This document shows, piece by piece, positions 1 through 8,141 of a stretch of 64,000 nt of DNA. Source of the stretch: Cutibacterium equinum (GTDB lineage: Bacteria; Actinomycetota; Actinomycetes; Propionibacteriales; Propionibacteriaceae); NCBI RefSeq assembly GCF_028021195.1, contig NZ_CP115668.1, forward strand, positions 992,001-1,056,000, in the 5' to 3' direction. The notes under the pieces are model-generated. The model was not told the DNA's origin and made no database searches. It worked only from the letters and a program-made list of their open reading frames with translations. Numbering within the stretch: the stretch's first letter is position 1; the number at the start of each line of letters is the position of its first letter. The position numbers were made by a program, and so were the translations under genes.

Positions 1-88
1 AGCCGCCACGCGCCGGGGGTAAACGGGGGTCACCCCTCACCCCGGCGGAGTCTTCCCTGAGCCACCACGTGCCGGGGGCCAATGGGGG
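1..88. repeat. Imperfect tandem copy of a ~29-bp G-rich sequence
   Basis: Positions 1-29 and 60-88 align at 24 of 29 bases (both begin AGCC and end with a GGGGG run). The segment lies just downstream of the minus-strand epimerase gene. No gene is visible in 1-114. The repeat may be noise in GC-rich DNA or the edge of a larger repeat outside the window. Confidence 0.4.
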
Positions 89-114
89 CTCAGGGCACCA
101 TCCCGAGCAGTGGC

Positions 115-1014
115 TCAGGCAATTCCCCAGGTGAGGACGACCTCGTCCCCGGGTTCCAGCCGGATGACGTCGTCATGGGTGGGTCCCTCGTTGAAGGCGT
201 CGGGCCCGCATGTCATCGGCTCGACGGCGAGGCTGAGCCGGTCATCCGGGGTGTACATCTGCGCCCAGCCCATGGTCGCATCGGCCCACAGCTCATGGCT
301 CCTCTCACCGTTGGTGACCTTGATGCGCCACGCTGGTGACCCAACCATGTCCCCACGATTTAGGGTGTAGGCGGTGTCAAGGGTGCGCTGTCCCAGCGGC
401 TGCCCGCTCATCGTGTGGATCTCGTCCATCTCAGACATGCCGACCGGTAGCAGTCGATCATCGACCTGCAGCCAGGATGCGAACGGGGCTTCGACCGTCC
501 ACTCATCGATGGACCCACCCAGGCAGAAATAGGGATGGGCGGCGTAGCCGAAGGGTACTGCCGTGGCCCCGACGTTACGAGCCCTCACGGTGACGGTCAG
601 GCCATGATCGTCCAGGCGGTGGGTCAGCCTGACATCAATCGTCCCAGGCCAGCCAGGGCGAGCCATGACCCGAATCTCCTGAGTCACCGAGGAGTCCGTG
701 TGCTCCACGAGGGACCACCGTGACCACGCCACCAGACCATGAATGGCGTTGTTGCGATCCACCTCGCTGATCGCCAATTGCTGGTCCACGTCATCGAAGC
801 GGTAGTGGCCGTCACGGATGCGATTGGGCCAGGGGAGGAGCTGCTGGCCCTGCGACGAAGCGGGGGACTGGTCGGCCGCAAACGTCGTGATGACATCGTT
901 GCCATTGTGGCGAAGGCTGCGAAGGGTGGCTCCTTGCTCCGTCACGACGGCCTGCCACGGGCCGTGGGACATCTCGTACTGGGTGCCGGTGGGGAGGATG
1001 ACGTCATTGATCAT
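115..1014 (-). CDS. Aldose 1-epimerase family protein (GalM-like)
   Basis: A 299-residue protein of the mutarotase/aldose 1-epimerase superfamily, which interconverts alpha and beta anomers of sugars in the cytosol. Visible family marks are the N-terminal 'GATLRSLRHNG' beta-strand motif, the 'LLPWPNRIRDG' segment with the sugar-binding Asn-Arg, 'NAIHGLV' with the first active-site His, 'HPYFCLGG' with the second His, and a C-terminal Glu in 'LAVEPMTCGPDAFNEG' in the position of the catalytic base. Length is close to the usual 290-350. It starts at an ATG and is transcribed away from the YfcC gene; the 180-bp divergent gap should hold both promoters. The exact sugar (galactose, glucose or a phosphosugar) cannot be told from sequence. 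Confidence 0.88.
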   Translation of the reverse strand: MINDVILPTGTQYEMSHGPWQAVVTEQGATLRSLRHNGNDVITTFAADQSPASSQGQQLLPWPNRIRDGHYRFDDVDQQLAISEVDRNNAIHGLVAWSRWSLVEHTDSSVTQEIRVMARPGWPGTIDVRLTHRLDDHGLTVTVRARNVGATAVPFGYAAHPYFCLGGSIDEWTVEAPFASWLQVDDRLLPVGMSEMDEIHTMSGQPLGQRTLDTAYTLNRGDMVGSPAWRIKVTNGERSHELWADATMGWAQMYTPDDRLSLAVEPMTCGPDAFNEGPTHDDVIRLEPGDEVVLTWGIA

Positions 1015-1067
1015 GACGAAAAGCTTACCGTCCTGATCTTCCGAAGAGGTAATTGTTAAGCCCCGGC

Positions 1068-1195
1068 GTCTGCATGTCCAGGGCTATGGCGCTATCATTA
1101 ATTGAGTTAACGGTGCCCAACGGAAGGTGGGTGAACCGGCAGCGTCGTCGGTCCTTCCGTTGCAATGACTCACCGCTACTGAAAGTAGGTGAACC
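1068..1195 (+). promoter_or_regulatory. Structured 5' leader of the YfcC-type transporter gene
   Basis: Between the divergent genes there is an 8-bp perfect inverted repeat (ACGGAAGG 1120-1127 / CCTTCCGT 1153-1160) with a coaxial 4-bp inner stem (ACCG 1135-1138 / CGGT 1149-1152). A 10-mer, TRGGTGAACC, occurs at 1128-1137 inside the hairpin and again at 1186-1195, directly before the TTG start, where it holds the AGGTGA ribosome site. The layout suggests an RNA element that could control translation. I could not match it to a known riboswitch class. Confidence 0.35.
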
Positions 1196-2737
1196 TTGTC
1201 CAGCAACAATGCCAGTGCAACCCGTCATCGCCTACGGGTTCCGTCAGCTTTCACAATCCTTTTCATCCTCACTGTCCTAGCTGTTGTGTGTACCTGGCTC
1301 GTCCCAGCCGGAAGCTACTCAAAGATGAGTTACTCGGCGGACTCACAACAATTGGTCGTCGTGGAACCTGATGGCACCACGACGAACCATGCGGCGACCC
1401 AGGAAACCCTTGACACCTATGGCGTCGCGATGAAGATCTCCGAATTCACCACAGGGTCGATCACGGGTTCGGTGTCAGTGCCAGGTACTTATCAACGTTT
1501 GTCATCCCATCCTGCCGGTGTCGGCGATATCACGAACGGGATGGTGACGGGAACCATCGAGGCTGTCGACATCATCGTTTTCATTCTCGTTCTGGGCGGC
1601 CTCATTGGCGTCGTGAGAGCGAGCGGCGCATTTGAGGCCGGTCTGGGGAGGCTCGCTTCCAGATCCAAGGGCAAGGAATTTCTCCTCGTTCTTTTCGTGT
1701 CGTTGTTCATGATCGTGGGCGGGACGACGTGTGGACTCGAGGAGGAGGCGGTCGCCTTCTATCCCATCCTTGCGCCGGTCTTCATAGCGATGGGATACGA
1801 TTCTCTGGTGGTCGTCGGGTCAATATTCCTTGCTGGTTCGATTGGCACCTGCTTCTCGACCATCAACCCGTTCTCCTCTGCCATCGGAGCGAATGCGGCC
1901 GGTATCCGACTGACTGAAGGTATGCCATGGCGTGTGGTAGGACTGGTCGGAGGCGCCATAGCTGTCATCATCTATCTCGCCTGGTATTCCCGAAAGGTCA
2001 AGGCGAATCCCGAATTCTCCTATGCCTGGGAGGATCATGACGCGTTTGCGGCGCAGTGGTCCCTGGGTGATGATGGTGTCGAGATGACGTTTGATTGGCG
2101 TCGTAAGGTCATCCTCGTTCTCTTTGCAGCGGCCTTCCCCATCATGGTGTGGGGAGTTATAGCTCGAGGATGGTGGTTCCCGGCGATGGCATCATCGTTC
2201 CTCGCCATTGCCATTATCATCATGTTCATTGCCGCAACGGGGCCCAACAAGCTCAGTGAGAAAAAACTTGTTGATGCGTTCTCTGCCGGGTCGTCGAGTC
2301 TGGTGGCTGTCTCCCTGATCATCGGGTTGGCGCGTGGAATTAATCACATTCTCAATGAAGGATTGATTTCTGACACTCTGTTGTACGAGTCAGCCAAGGT
2401 CGTTTCTCACGTCAACGGTCCGGTGTTCGTGCTGTCCCTCCTCATCGTGTTCTTCCTGCTCGGCTTCATCGTCCCCTCATCGTCCGGGCTGGCGGTCTTG
2501 GCCCTGCCGATCATGGCTCCCCTTGGCGACGCTGCGGGGGTCTCGCGCGCCACAGTACTGTGTGCCTACCAGTGGGGTCAGTACGCAATGTTGTTCTTGG
2601 CACCCACCGGGTTGGTGATGGCAACTTTGCAGATGTTGGACATCGAGTACTCACACTGGCTGAAGTTCGTGTGGCCAATGGTGTTGTTCGTACTGGTGTA
2701 CGGCGGGATCCTGCTCGTGCTGCAAACGGTGGTGTGA
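1196..2737 (+). CDS. YfcC family integral membrane transporter
   Basis: A 513-residue polytopic membrane protein of the YfcC/ArcD-like group of the IT superfamily (family annotated for C4-dicarboxylate, amino-acid or short peptide uptake; substrate not predictable). It begins with a membrane segment ending in the family mark 'WLVPAGSYSKMSY', then 'VFILVLGGLIGVVRASGAFEAGL', the conserved 'GGTTCGLEEEAVAFYPI' loop (Glu-rich, likely functional), 'CFSTINPFSSAIGANAAG', and near the end 'VPSSSGLAVLALPIMAPLGDAAGVSR', a re-entrant-loop signature. Roughly 10-12 hydrophobic segments are visible. The chosen start is TTG at 1196, preceded by AGGTGA; no ATG lies before the first membrane segment. It stands alone as a transcription unit. 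Confidence 0.88.
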   Translation: MSSNNASATRHRLRVPSAFTILFILTVLAVVCTWLVPAGSYSKMSYSADSQQLVVVEPDGTTTNHAATQETLDTYGVAMKISEFTTGSITGSVSVPGTYQRLSSHPAGVGDITNGMVTGTIEAVDIIVFILVLGGLIGVVRASGAFEAGLGRLASRSKGKEFLLVLFVSLFMIVGGTTCGLEEEAVAFYPILAPVFIAMGYDSLVVVGSIFLAGSIGTCFSTINPFSSAIGANAAGIRLTEGMPWRVVGLVGGAIAVIIYLAWYSRKVKANPEFSYAWEDHDAFAAQWSLGDDGVEMTFDWRRKVILVLFAAAFPIMVWGVIARGWWFPAMASSFLAIAIIIMFIAATGPNKLSEKKLVDAFSAGSSSLVAVSLIIGLARGINHILNEGLISDTLLYESAKVVSHVNGPVFVLSLLIVFFLLGFIVPSSSGLAVLALPIMAPLGDAAGVSRATVLCAYQWGQYAMLFLAPTGLVMATLQMLDIEYSHWLKFVWPMVLFVLVYGGILLVLQTVV

Positions 2738-2776
2738 GGAAGGACTGGCCTCATGGCTGGGCAGATGACGTAGAGT

Positions 2777-4273
2777 ATGTGCGCCATGCCCGAGAACACC
2801 ATGTCCAACAGCACCGAGGCCCCGACCTATCGGGTCGTCACCTACGGGTGTCAGATGAATGTCCATGACTCCGAGCGTATTGCCGGCCTCCTCGAGGAGG
2901 CCGGCTACGTTCCCGACCCCAGAACCGACAGCTTGGCGCCTGCTGACGTCGTCGTGTTCAACACCTGCGCGGTTCGGGAGAACGCCGACAATCGTCTCTA
3001 CGGCACCCTTGGCCACATGGCCTCGGTGAAGTCGGCCCATCCCGGGATGCAGTTGGCCGTCGGTGGCTGTATGGCCCAGAAGGACAAGGACACCGTCGTC
3101 GCCAGGGCACCGTGGGTTGATGTCGTCTTCGGCACCCACAATGTCGGTTCCTTGCCGGCTCTGCTCAAGCGGGCTCGTCACAATGCCACGGCTCAGGTGG
3201 AGATCGAGGAATCCTTGGTCACCTTCCCGTCGAACCTGCCAACGCGACGCGACTCGGCATATTCGGCCTGGGTGTCCATCTCAGTGGGATGTAACAACAC
3301 CTGCACCTTCTGTATCGTTCCCCAATTGCGTGGCAAGGAAACGGACCGACGCCCCGGCGAGATCCTCTCGGAGATTCGAGCCCTCGTCGACGAAGGTGTT
3401 CAGGAGATCACCCTGCTCGGTCAGAACGTCAACTCTTACGGGGTTCAGTTCGGTGATCGTGGCGCTTTTGCCAAGCTCCTGCGTGCGTGCGGCCAGATCG
3501 ACGGCCTGGAAAGGGTGCGGTTCACCTCTCCCCACCCGGCCGCCTTCACCGATGACGTCATCGAGGCGATGGCCGAGACCCCCAACGTCATGCCCAGTCT
3601 GCACATGCCCTTGCAGTCCGGGTCTGACGATGTGCTGCGTCGCATGCGTCGGTCGTACCGGTCCAAGAAGTTCCTCGGCATCCTCGACCGGGTGCGTGAG
3701 GCCATTCCGGATGCCGCCATCACCACCGACATCATCGTTGGTTTCCCAGGGGAGACCGACGAGGATTTCGATGAGACCATGCGCGTCGTCGAGGAGTCGA
3801 GGTTCGCCGCGGCCTTCACCTTCCAGTACTCCATCCGTCCCAACACCCCGGCCGGAGTCATGGCGAACCAGGTTCCCAAGCCGATCGTCCAGGAACGTTA
3901 CGAGCGCCTTGTTGACCTCGTGGACGACATCGCATGGCAGGAGAACAAGGCCCAGGTCGGTCGCACCGTCGAAGTGATGTTTGCCGAGGGGGAGGGGCGC
4001 AAGGATGAGGCCACTCACCGCGTCACCGGAAGGGCTCGGGACAATCGATTGGTTCACGTCAGTCTGGCCGAGGGCGACGAGGTTCCGCGTCCCGGTGACG
4101 TGGGCGAGGTCGTCATCACTTCTGGCCATCCCCATCATCTAGTCGCCGATGGTGGTTTGGTGAGTTTGCGTCGTACTCGAGGTGGAGATGCGTGGCAGAT
4201 TCGCGAGGAATCCTGCACTCAGCCTGATGTCACCATGCTCGGTATTCCGTCGATCGGTGCGCCACGCAACTGA
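2777..4273 (+). CDS. miaB: tRNA-2-methylthio-N6-dimethylallyladenosine synthase MiaB
   Basis: A 498-residue radical-SAM methylthiotransferase that adds the 2-methylthio group to i6A37 of tRNAs reading UNN codons. The N-terminal MTTase domain has its three cluster cysteines in '[14 protein letters not shown]' (Cys25), '[14 protein letters not shown]' and '[10 protein letters not shown]'. The radical-SAM Cys172-x3-Cys176-x2-Cys179 lies in '[19 protein letters not shown]', followed by '[10 protein letters not shown]' and '[10 protein letters not shown]'. A C-terminal TRAM domain ends with '[11 protein letters not shown]'. In-frame ATGs at 2777, 2786 and 2801 all precede the domain, so the start is uncertain by eight residues. 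The partner gene miaA, which makes its substrate, lies 0.5 kb downstream. Confidence 0.95.
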   Translation: MCAMPENTMSNSTEAPTYRVVTYGCQMNVHDSERIAGLLEEAGYVPDPRTDSLAPADVVVFNTCAVRENADNRLYGTLGHMASVKSAHPGMQLAVGGCMAQKDKDTVVARAPWVDVVFGTHNVGSLPALLKRARHNATAQVEIEESLVTFPSNLPTRRDSAYSAWVSISVGCNNTCTFCIVPQLRGKETDRRPGEILSEIRALVDEGVQEITLLGQNVNSYGVQFGDRGAFAKLLRACGQIDGLERVRFTSPHPAAFTDDVIEAMAETPNVMPSLHMPLQSGSDDVLRRMRRSYRSKKFLGILDRVREAIPDAAITTDIIVGFPGETDEDFDETMRVVEESRFAAAFTFQYSIRPNTPAGVMANQVPKPIVQERYERLVDLVDDIAWQENKAQVGRTVEVMFAEGEGRKDEATHRVTGRARDNRLVHVSLAEGDEVPRPGDVGEVVITSGHPHHLVADGGLVSLRRTRGGDAWQIREESCTQPDVTMLGIPSIGAPRN

Positions 4274-4357
4274 CCGGTCAACTGGGCCGTGTGAGGTATC
4301 CGGTCATGCCCACCCGGCGCCCTGGCGACCTCAGCCGGCACCGTGTGTGCACATGCA

Positions 4358-4442
4358 ACGAGGGGTGGTGCCCCGCAGAGCACCACCCCTCGTCTCGCAG
4401 CTCATCGGTTCCCATCCGGAACCGGTCCTCTCAGAGGACCGG
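4358..4442. terminator. Two hairpins between convergent miaB and the DUF-type antitoxin gene
   Basis: Stem 1 is a 13-bp perfect inverted repeat at 4358-4370 / 4381-4393 with a 10-nt loop. Stem 2 is CCGGTCCTC (4422-4430) / GAGGACCGG (4434-4442) with a 3-nt loop. Neither has a long T run, as is common in high-GC actinobacteria. They sit between the ends of two converging genes and probably stop transcription from both sides. The rest of the ~190-bp gap shows nothing else. Confidence 0.7.
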
Positions 4443-4463
4443 CTGCGTCATGTCTAGGACGAC

Positions 4464-4664
4464 TCACAGGTCGCCAAGCTTGTCCTTGAGGGCCTCCTGG
4501 CCCTTGTCGACCTGATCGGAGAACTTGCCGCCGGTCTTGTCACTGACAGCGTCCCCAGCCTTGTCGATGGCCTCCTCGGCCTTGTCGCTGTGCTGGCTGA
4601 CCTGATCCTTGATGTCGTCCTGGTGGTCGTTGATGGCGTCCTTCGCCTTGTCGAAGAGTCCCAT
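4464..4664 (-). CDS. Small antitoxin-like protein (MT0933/Rv0909-type family)
   Basis: A 66-residue, highly charged, probably helical protein beginning 'MGLFDKAKDAINDHQDD' and made of repeated Lys/Asp/Glu heptad-like blocks (DKAKD, DKAEEAIDKAGDA, DKGQEALKDKLGDL). This matches the actinobacterial family annotated as MT0933-like antitoxins. Start chosen at the ATG at 4664 because AAGGAG stands five bases upstream; a longer reading frame from 4733 lacks this. No toxin gene is adjacent: the neighbours are miaB (convergent) and miaA (divergent). Whether it is a true antitoxin or a stress protein of CsbD-like type cannot be decided here. Confidence 0.72.
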   Translation of the reverse strand: MGLFDKAKDAINDHQDDIKDQVSQHSDKAEEAIDKAGDAVSDKTGGKFSDQVDKGQEALKDKLGDL

Positions 4665-4781
4665 GTGATCTCCTTTCGGGAGGTTTCCCCCTCTCGGGGA
4701 TGACCTCTCCAGGCTACACACGGGGTGGGCCATCGGTGTGAGGTTTTTCGCTCTACGCGTTGATCCCGGAATGTCGTACCA

Positions 4782-5741
4782 GTGCGCAAGGATGGGGACG
4801 TGGATCTGCCGGTCATCTGTCTTCTCGGGCCCACCGCCAGCGGCAAATCAGGGCTGGCGGTGCGCATGTGTGTACGTTTGGGCCGCGAGGGACACCCCGC
4901 CGAGATCATCAATACCGACTCGATGGTGGTGTACCGGGGGATGGACATCGGTACCGCCACCCCCACGTTGTCCGAGCAACGCGCCGTGAAACATCACCTG
5001 GTGTCGATCCGCGACGTCACCGAGCCGTTCTCGATCGTCGGTATGCAAACCTTGGCCCGCCAAGCCACGGACGATTGTTTGTCGCGTGGTGTCATTCCGG
5101 TGTTGGTCGGCGGTTCGGCCCTCTACACCAAGGCCGTCATCGACGAGATGGCCGTTCCTCCCACTGACCCGAAGGTGCGAGCGAGGTGGCAGAAGCGATT
5201 GGATGCCGAGGGCCCCGAGGCATTGCATGAAGAACTCGCGCGACGAGATCCCAGGGCGGCCGAGTCGATCCTGCCGGGAAATGGTCGCAGAATCGTGCGG
5301 GCTCTCGAGGTCATCGAGCTCACCGGGTCCTTCGCTGCGACCATTCCAGACGGCACCTACCATTGGCCCGCCACGGTGCAAATTGGCCTGGAACTTCCTC
5401 GCGAGGACATGGATCGACGGATTGAACAACGGGTTGACCAGATGTGGGATGACGGGCTGGTCGACGAGGTCCGTGCCTTGGATGATGTCGGATTGCGCGA
5501 CGGACTCACGGCACGTCGGGCGTTGGGATACCGACAGGTCCTCGAGTTCCTCGACGGTGACTATGACGAGGACGAGGCTCGTCGTCGCACTGTGACCGCG
5601 ACCCGACGCTTCGCCCGCAAACAGCTCATGTGGTATCGCCGGGACGAGCGGATTGAGTGGTTCAATGCCCTTGACCCCGATCTCGATGACAAGGTCGTGA
5701 CGCGGGTGTTGACCGCCCTGTCCGGTGACGAGGAGGATTGA
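4782..5741 (+). CDS. miaA: tRNA dimethylallyltransferase MiaA
   Basis: A 319-residue enzyme that transfers a dimethylallyl group from DMAPP to N6 of A37 in tRNAs, giving the substrate for MiaB. The P-loop 'GPTASGKSGLAV' begins near residue 15. Next come 'INTDSMVVYRGMDIGTATP' with the catalytic Asp, 'HHLVSIRDVTEPFSI', 'VLVGGSALYTKAVID' (GGTGLY-type motif), 'NGRRIVRALEVIELTG' and 'RRALGYRQVLEFLDG'. Start taken as GTG 4782; GTG 4800, just before 'DLPVICLLGP', is an alternative. It ends five bases before dapF, whose Shine-Dalgarno AGGAGG is inside this gene, so the two are translationally coupled. Confidence 0.95.
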   Translation: MRKDGDVDLPVICLLGPTASGKSGLAVRMCVRLGREGHPAEIINTDSMVVYRGMDIGTATPTLSEQRAVKHHLVSIRDVTEPFSIVGMQTLARQATDDCLSRGVIPVLVGGSALYTKAVIDEMAVPPTDPKVRARWQKRLDAEGPEALHEELARRDPRAAESILPGNGRRIVRALEVIELTGSFAATIPDGTYHWPATVQIGLELPREDMDRRIEQRVDQMWDDGLVDEVRALDDVGLRDGLTARRALGYRQVLEFLDGDYDEDEARRRTVTATRRFARKQLMWYRRDERIEWFNALDPDLDDKVVTRVLTALSGDEED

Positions 5742-5745
5742 CGAC

Positions 5746-6570
5746 ATGACGACGACGTTCTGGAAGGGCCACGGCACCGGCAATGACTTCGTCATCGTCG
5801 ATCGCCCCGAACCCCTCACCTCGGGACAGGTGCGCTGGCTGTGCCACCGTCGATTCGGTATCGGCGCTGACGGTACCCTGCAGGCTCTGCGGGCCGGCGA
5901 CGTCGCGGATTGGGACGGCGACCCGGACCTGTGGTTCATGGACTACCGCAACGCTGACGGCACCATTGCCGAGATGTGCGGCAACGGGCTGCGGGTGTTC
6001 GCCCGCCACCTGGCCCAGACAGGTCGCATCACAGGCGGGGAAGCCGATGTTGCGACTCGCGCCGGTGTGCGCCATGTCAGCCTCCATGACAACGGCGATG
6101 TGTCGGTGACGATGGGGACCGTTCATGTCACCGACAACGATGTCACCATCGAGCATCAGGGCATGTGGTGGCCGGCACACAAGGTCGACGTCGGTAATCC
6201 GCACGCTGTCGTCGTGACCGACCACACCACCGTCGCGGCGCTCAACCTCGACGAATCTCCTACCTGGCGTCCACGCTCGGCCTTCCCCGAAGGGGTCAAC
6301 GTCGAATTCGTCGAGCAGCTCGACGGCCATACGGTCTCGATGAGGGTCCATGAGCGTGGATCGGGAGAGACGATGTCGTGCGGCACCGGAACCGTCGCCG
6401 TGGCAGCGACAATGGCCACCCGTACCGGTCGCCGTGGCCCCTGGACGGTTCATGTGCCCGGCGGCCATGTCATCGTCACCCTCAGCCCTGGTGACGACGG
6501 CTATGACGCCGTGCTGACAGGCCCCGCAGTGATCCTCGCAACTGGAGAGGTCACCCTTCCCGAGGACTGA
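5746..6570 (+). CDS. dapF: Diaminopimelate epimerase
   Basis: A 274-residue cofactor-independent racemase converting LL-diaminopimelate to the meso form for peptidoglycan and lysine. The two catalytic cysteines are visible in 'NADGTIAEMCGNGLRVFARHL' and 'GSGETMSCGTGTVAVA'; 'GHGTGNDFVIVD' at the N terminus and 'DVGNPHAVVV' are substrate-binding. The start is the ATG at 5746, ten bases after AGGAGG (5731-5736); an upstream in-frame ATG lies in miaA and has no ribosome site. It is in the miaA-dapF operon, possibly extending to hflX 60 bp further on. Confidence 0.95.
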   Translation: MTTTFWKGHGTGNDFVIVDRPEPLTSGQVRWLCHRRFGIGADGTLQALRAGDVADWDGDPDLWFMDYRNADGTIAEMCGNGLRVFARHLAQTGRITGGEADVATRAGVRHVSLHDNGDVSVTMGTVHVTDNDVTIEHQGMWWPAHKVDVGNPHAVVVTDHTTVAALNLDESPTWRPRSAFPEGVNVEFVEQLDGHTVSMRVHERGSGETMSCGTGTVAVAATMATRTGRRGPWTVHVPGGHVIVTLSPGDDGYDAVLTGPAVILATGEVTLPED

Positions 6571-6629
6571 GGAACAACACAGGTGATGAACCCGTTGGCC
6601 TGTCGGTTCCTCCTCCTACACTTGGCGCG

Positions 6630-8141
6630 GTGACCTCGCAGCACGAGGTATCGCGACAGCAGACAGTGGGTCAACAGGACGGGGACCGGGTGAGCGACAC
6701 CGCACGATTCGACGACGAGCGCGGGGATGCGCCCGGATTCGTTGAGGATTTCAGCGACGACCAGAACGACTACGACGGTGACCAGTTCGACCTGGATGCC
6801 CGGTTGTCCCTGACCCGTGTGCCAGGCATGTCGACCGACCTGTCCGACATCTCGGAGGTGGAGTATCGACAGCTCAGACTCGAACGGGTTGTGCTCTGTT
6901 CGGTGTGGACCCAGGGGTCGGCTGCTGATGCCGAGAACGCCATGGCTGAGCTCAAGGCGCTGGCCGAGACAGCGGGTTCACAGGTCCTCGAGGCCGTCAT
7001 GCAGCGGAGGACGACACCCGATCCAGCCACCTACATCGGCTCTGGCAAGGTGGCGGAGCTGGCCGAGGTGGTTCGGGCCACCGGGGCCGACACGGTCATT
7101 TGTGATGGTGAACTCGACGCCGCCCAACTTCGTAACCTCGAGGATCGCGTCAAGGTCAAGGTGGTCGACCGGACAGCGTTGATCCTCGACATCTTTGCCC
7201 AGCACGCTCGTAGTGTGGAGGGTCGTACCCAGGTCGAATTGGCCCAACTCAACTATCTCAAGCAGAGGCTGCGTGGCTGGGGTGGAAACCTCTCTCGGCA
7301 GACGGGTGGCCGAGCGGCTGGTGGCGCCGGTATCGGTGGCCGTGGCCCCGGTGAGACCCGGATCGAGACCGACAGACGTCGCATCGGTCATCGCATCGCC
7401 GTGCTGCGCCGTCGTCTCAAGCACATTGAGTCCACCCGTGCCGCCAAGCGGGCTGACCGTCTTCGCAACGAGGTGCCCTCCGTCGCCATCGTTGGGTACA
7501 CCAACGCGGGGAAGTCCTCCCTGCTCAACCGGCTGACCCGTGCCGGGGTACTCGTCGAGAATGCCCTCTTCGCCACCCTTGACCCGACCACCCGGCGTAC
7601 CACGACGTCGGATGGTCGCGTCTACACCCTCACCGACACGGTTGGATTTGTGCGCCACCTTCCCCACGACCTTGTCGAGGCGTTCGCATCCACCCTCGAG
7701 GAGACCGCAATGGCAGACGTTCTGGTGCACGTCGTCGATGCCGCTGACCCCGACCCCGCTGGGCAGGTTGATGCGGTGCGTGGTGTCTTGGCGGGAATCG
7801 GTGCCAGCGACATTCCTGAGATTCTGGTGCTCAACAAGATCGACCGTCTTGACGACGACACCATCGTGACGTTGCGGTCGATCTTCCCCGGAGCCCATCT
7901 CGTCTCCGCTCATACGGGGGAGGGGATCGATGACCTCGTCGAGGCCATCGAGGGGGCGTTGCCGGTGCCGTCCCGCAAGGTTGACGTCGTCGTGCCGTAT
8001 GCGCGCGGGGATCTCATGGACAAGATTCACCACCATGGGACGATCGAACTCCTCGATCACACCGCCGATGGCACCCATGTCATTGCCCATCTTCATCCTG
8101 CCCTGAGCGCCGAGATCGAGGAGGCATGTCATGGCGCGTGA
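6630..8141 (+). CDS. hflX: GTPase HflX
   Basis: A 503-residue ribosome-associated GTPase that splits or rescues 70S ribosomes under stress. The N-terminal 60 residues are acidic and poorly conserved. The HflX domain follows, with 'RRTTPDPATYIGSGKVAEL' and the glycine-rich 'GGRGPGETRIETDRR'. The G domain starts at 'GYTNAGKSSLLNRLT' (near residue 289), then 'TLDPTTR' (switch I), 'DTVGFVRHLP' (G3) and 'VLNKIDRL' (G4). Start GTG 6630 is used; GTG 6690 ('VSDTARFDDER') is possible. The stop overlaps the first 11 bases of the downstream helicase gene, so they are co-translated. Confidence 0.94.
   Translation: MTSQHEVSRQQTVGQQDGDRVSDTARFDDERGDAPGFVEDFSDDQNDYDGDQFDLDARLSLTRVPGMSTDLSDISEVEYRQLRLERVVLCSVWTQGSAADAENAMAELKALAETAGSQVLEAVMQRRTTPDPATYIGSGKVAELAEVVRATGADTVICDGELDAAQLRNLEDRVKVKVVDRTALILDIFAQHARSVEGRTQVELAQLNYLKQRLRGWGGNLSRQTGGRAAGGAGIGGRGPGETRIETDRRRIGHRIAVLRRRLKHIESTRAAKRADRLRNEVPSVAIVGYTNAGKSSLLNRLTRAGVLVENALFATLDPTTRRTTTSDGRVYTLTDTVGFVRHLPHDLVEAFASTLEETAMADVLVHVVDAADPDPAGQVDAVRGVLAGIGASDIPEILVLNKIDRLDDDTIVTLRSIFPGAHLVSAHTGEGIDDLVEAIEGALPVPSRKVDVVVPYARGDLMDKIHHHGTIELLDHTADGTHVIAHLHPALSAEIEEACHGA

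Noticed and set aside
1081-1195. Cobalamin riboswitch before the YfcC gene
   Set aside because: GGTGCCC, GGAAG and GTGAACCGGC recall the start of the class, but the GCCACTG(T) box and the rest of the core are missing.
4464-4664. Complete toxin-antitoxin pair at the small antitoxin-like gene
   Set aside because: No toxin-like frame lies on either side; both neighbours are tRNA-modification genes.
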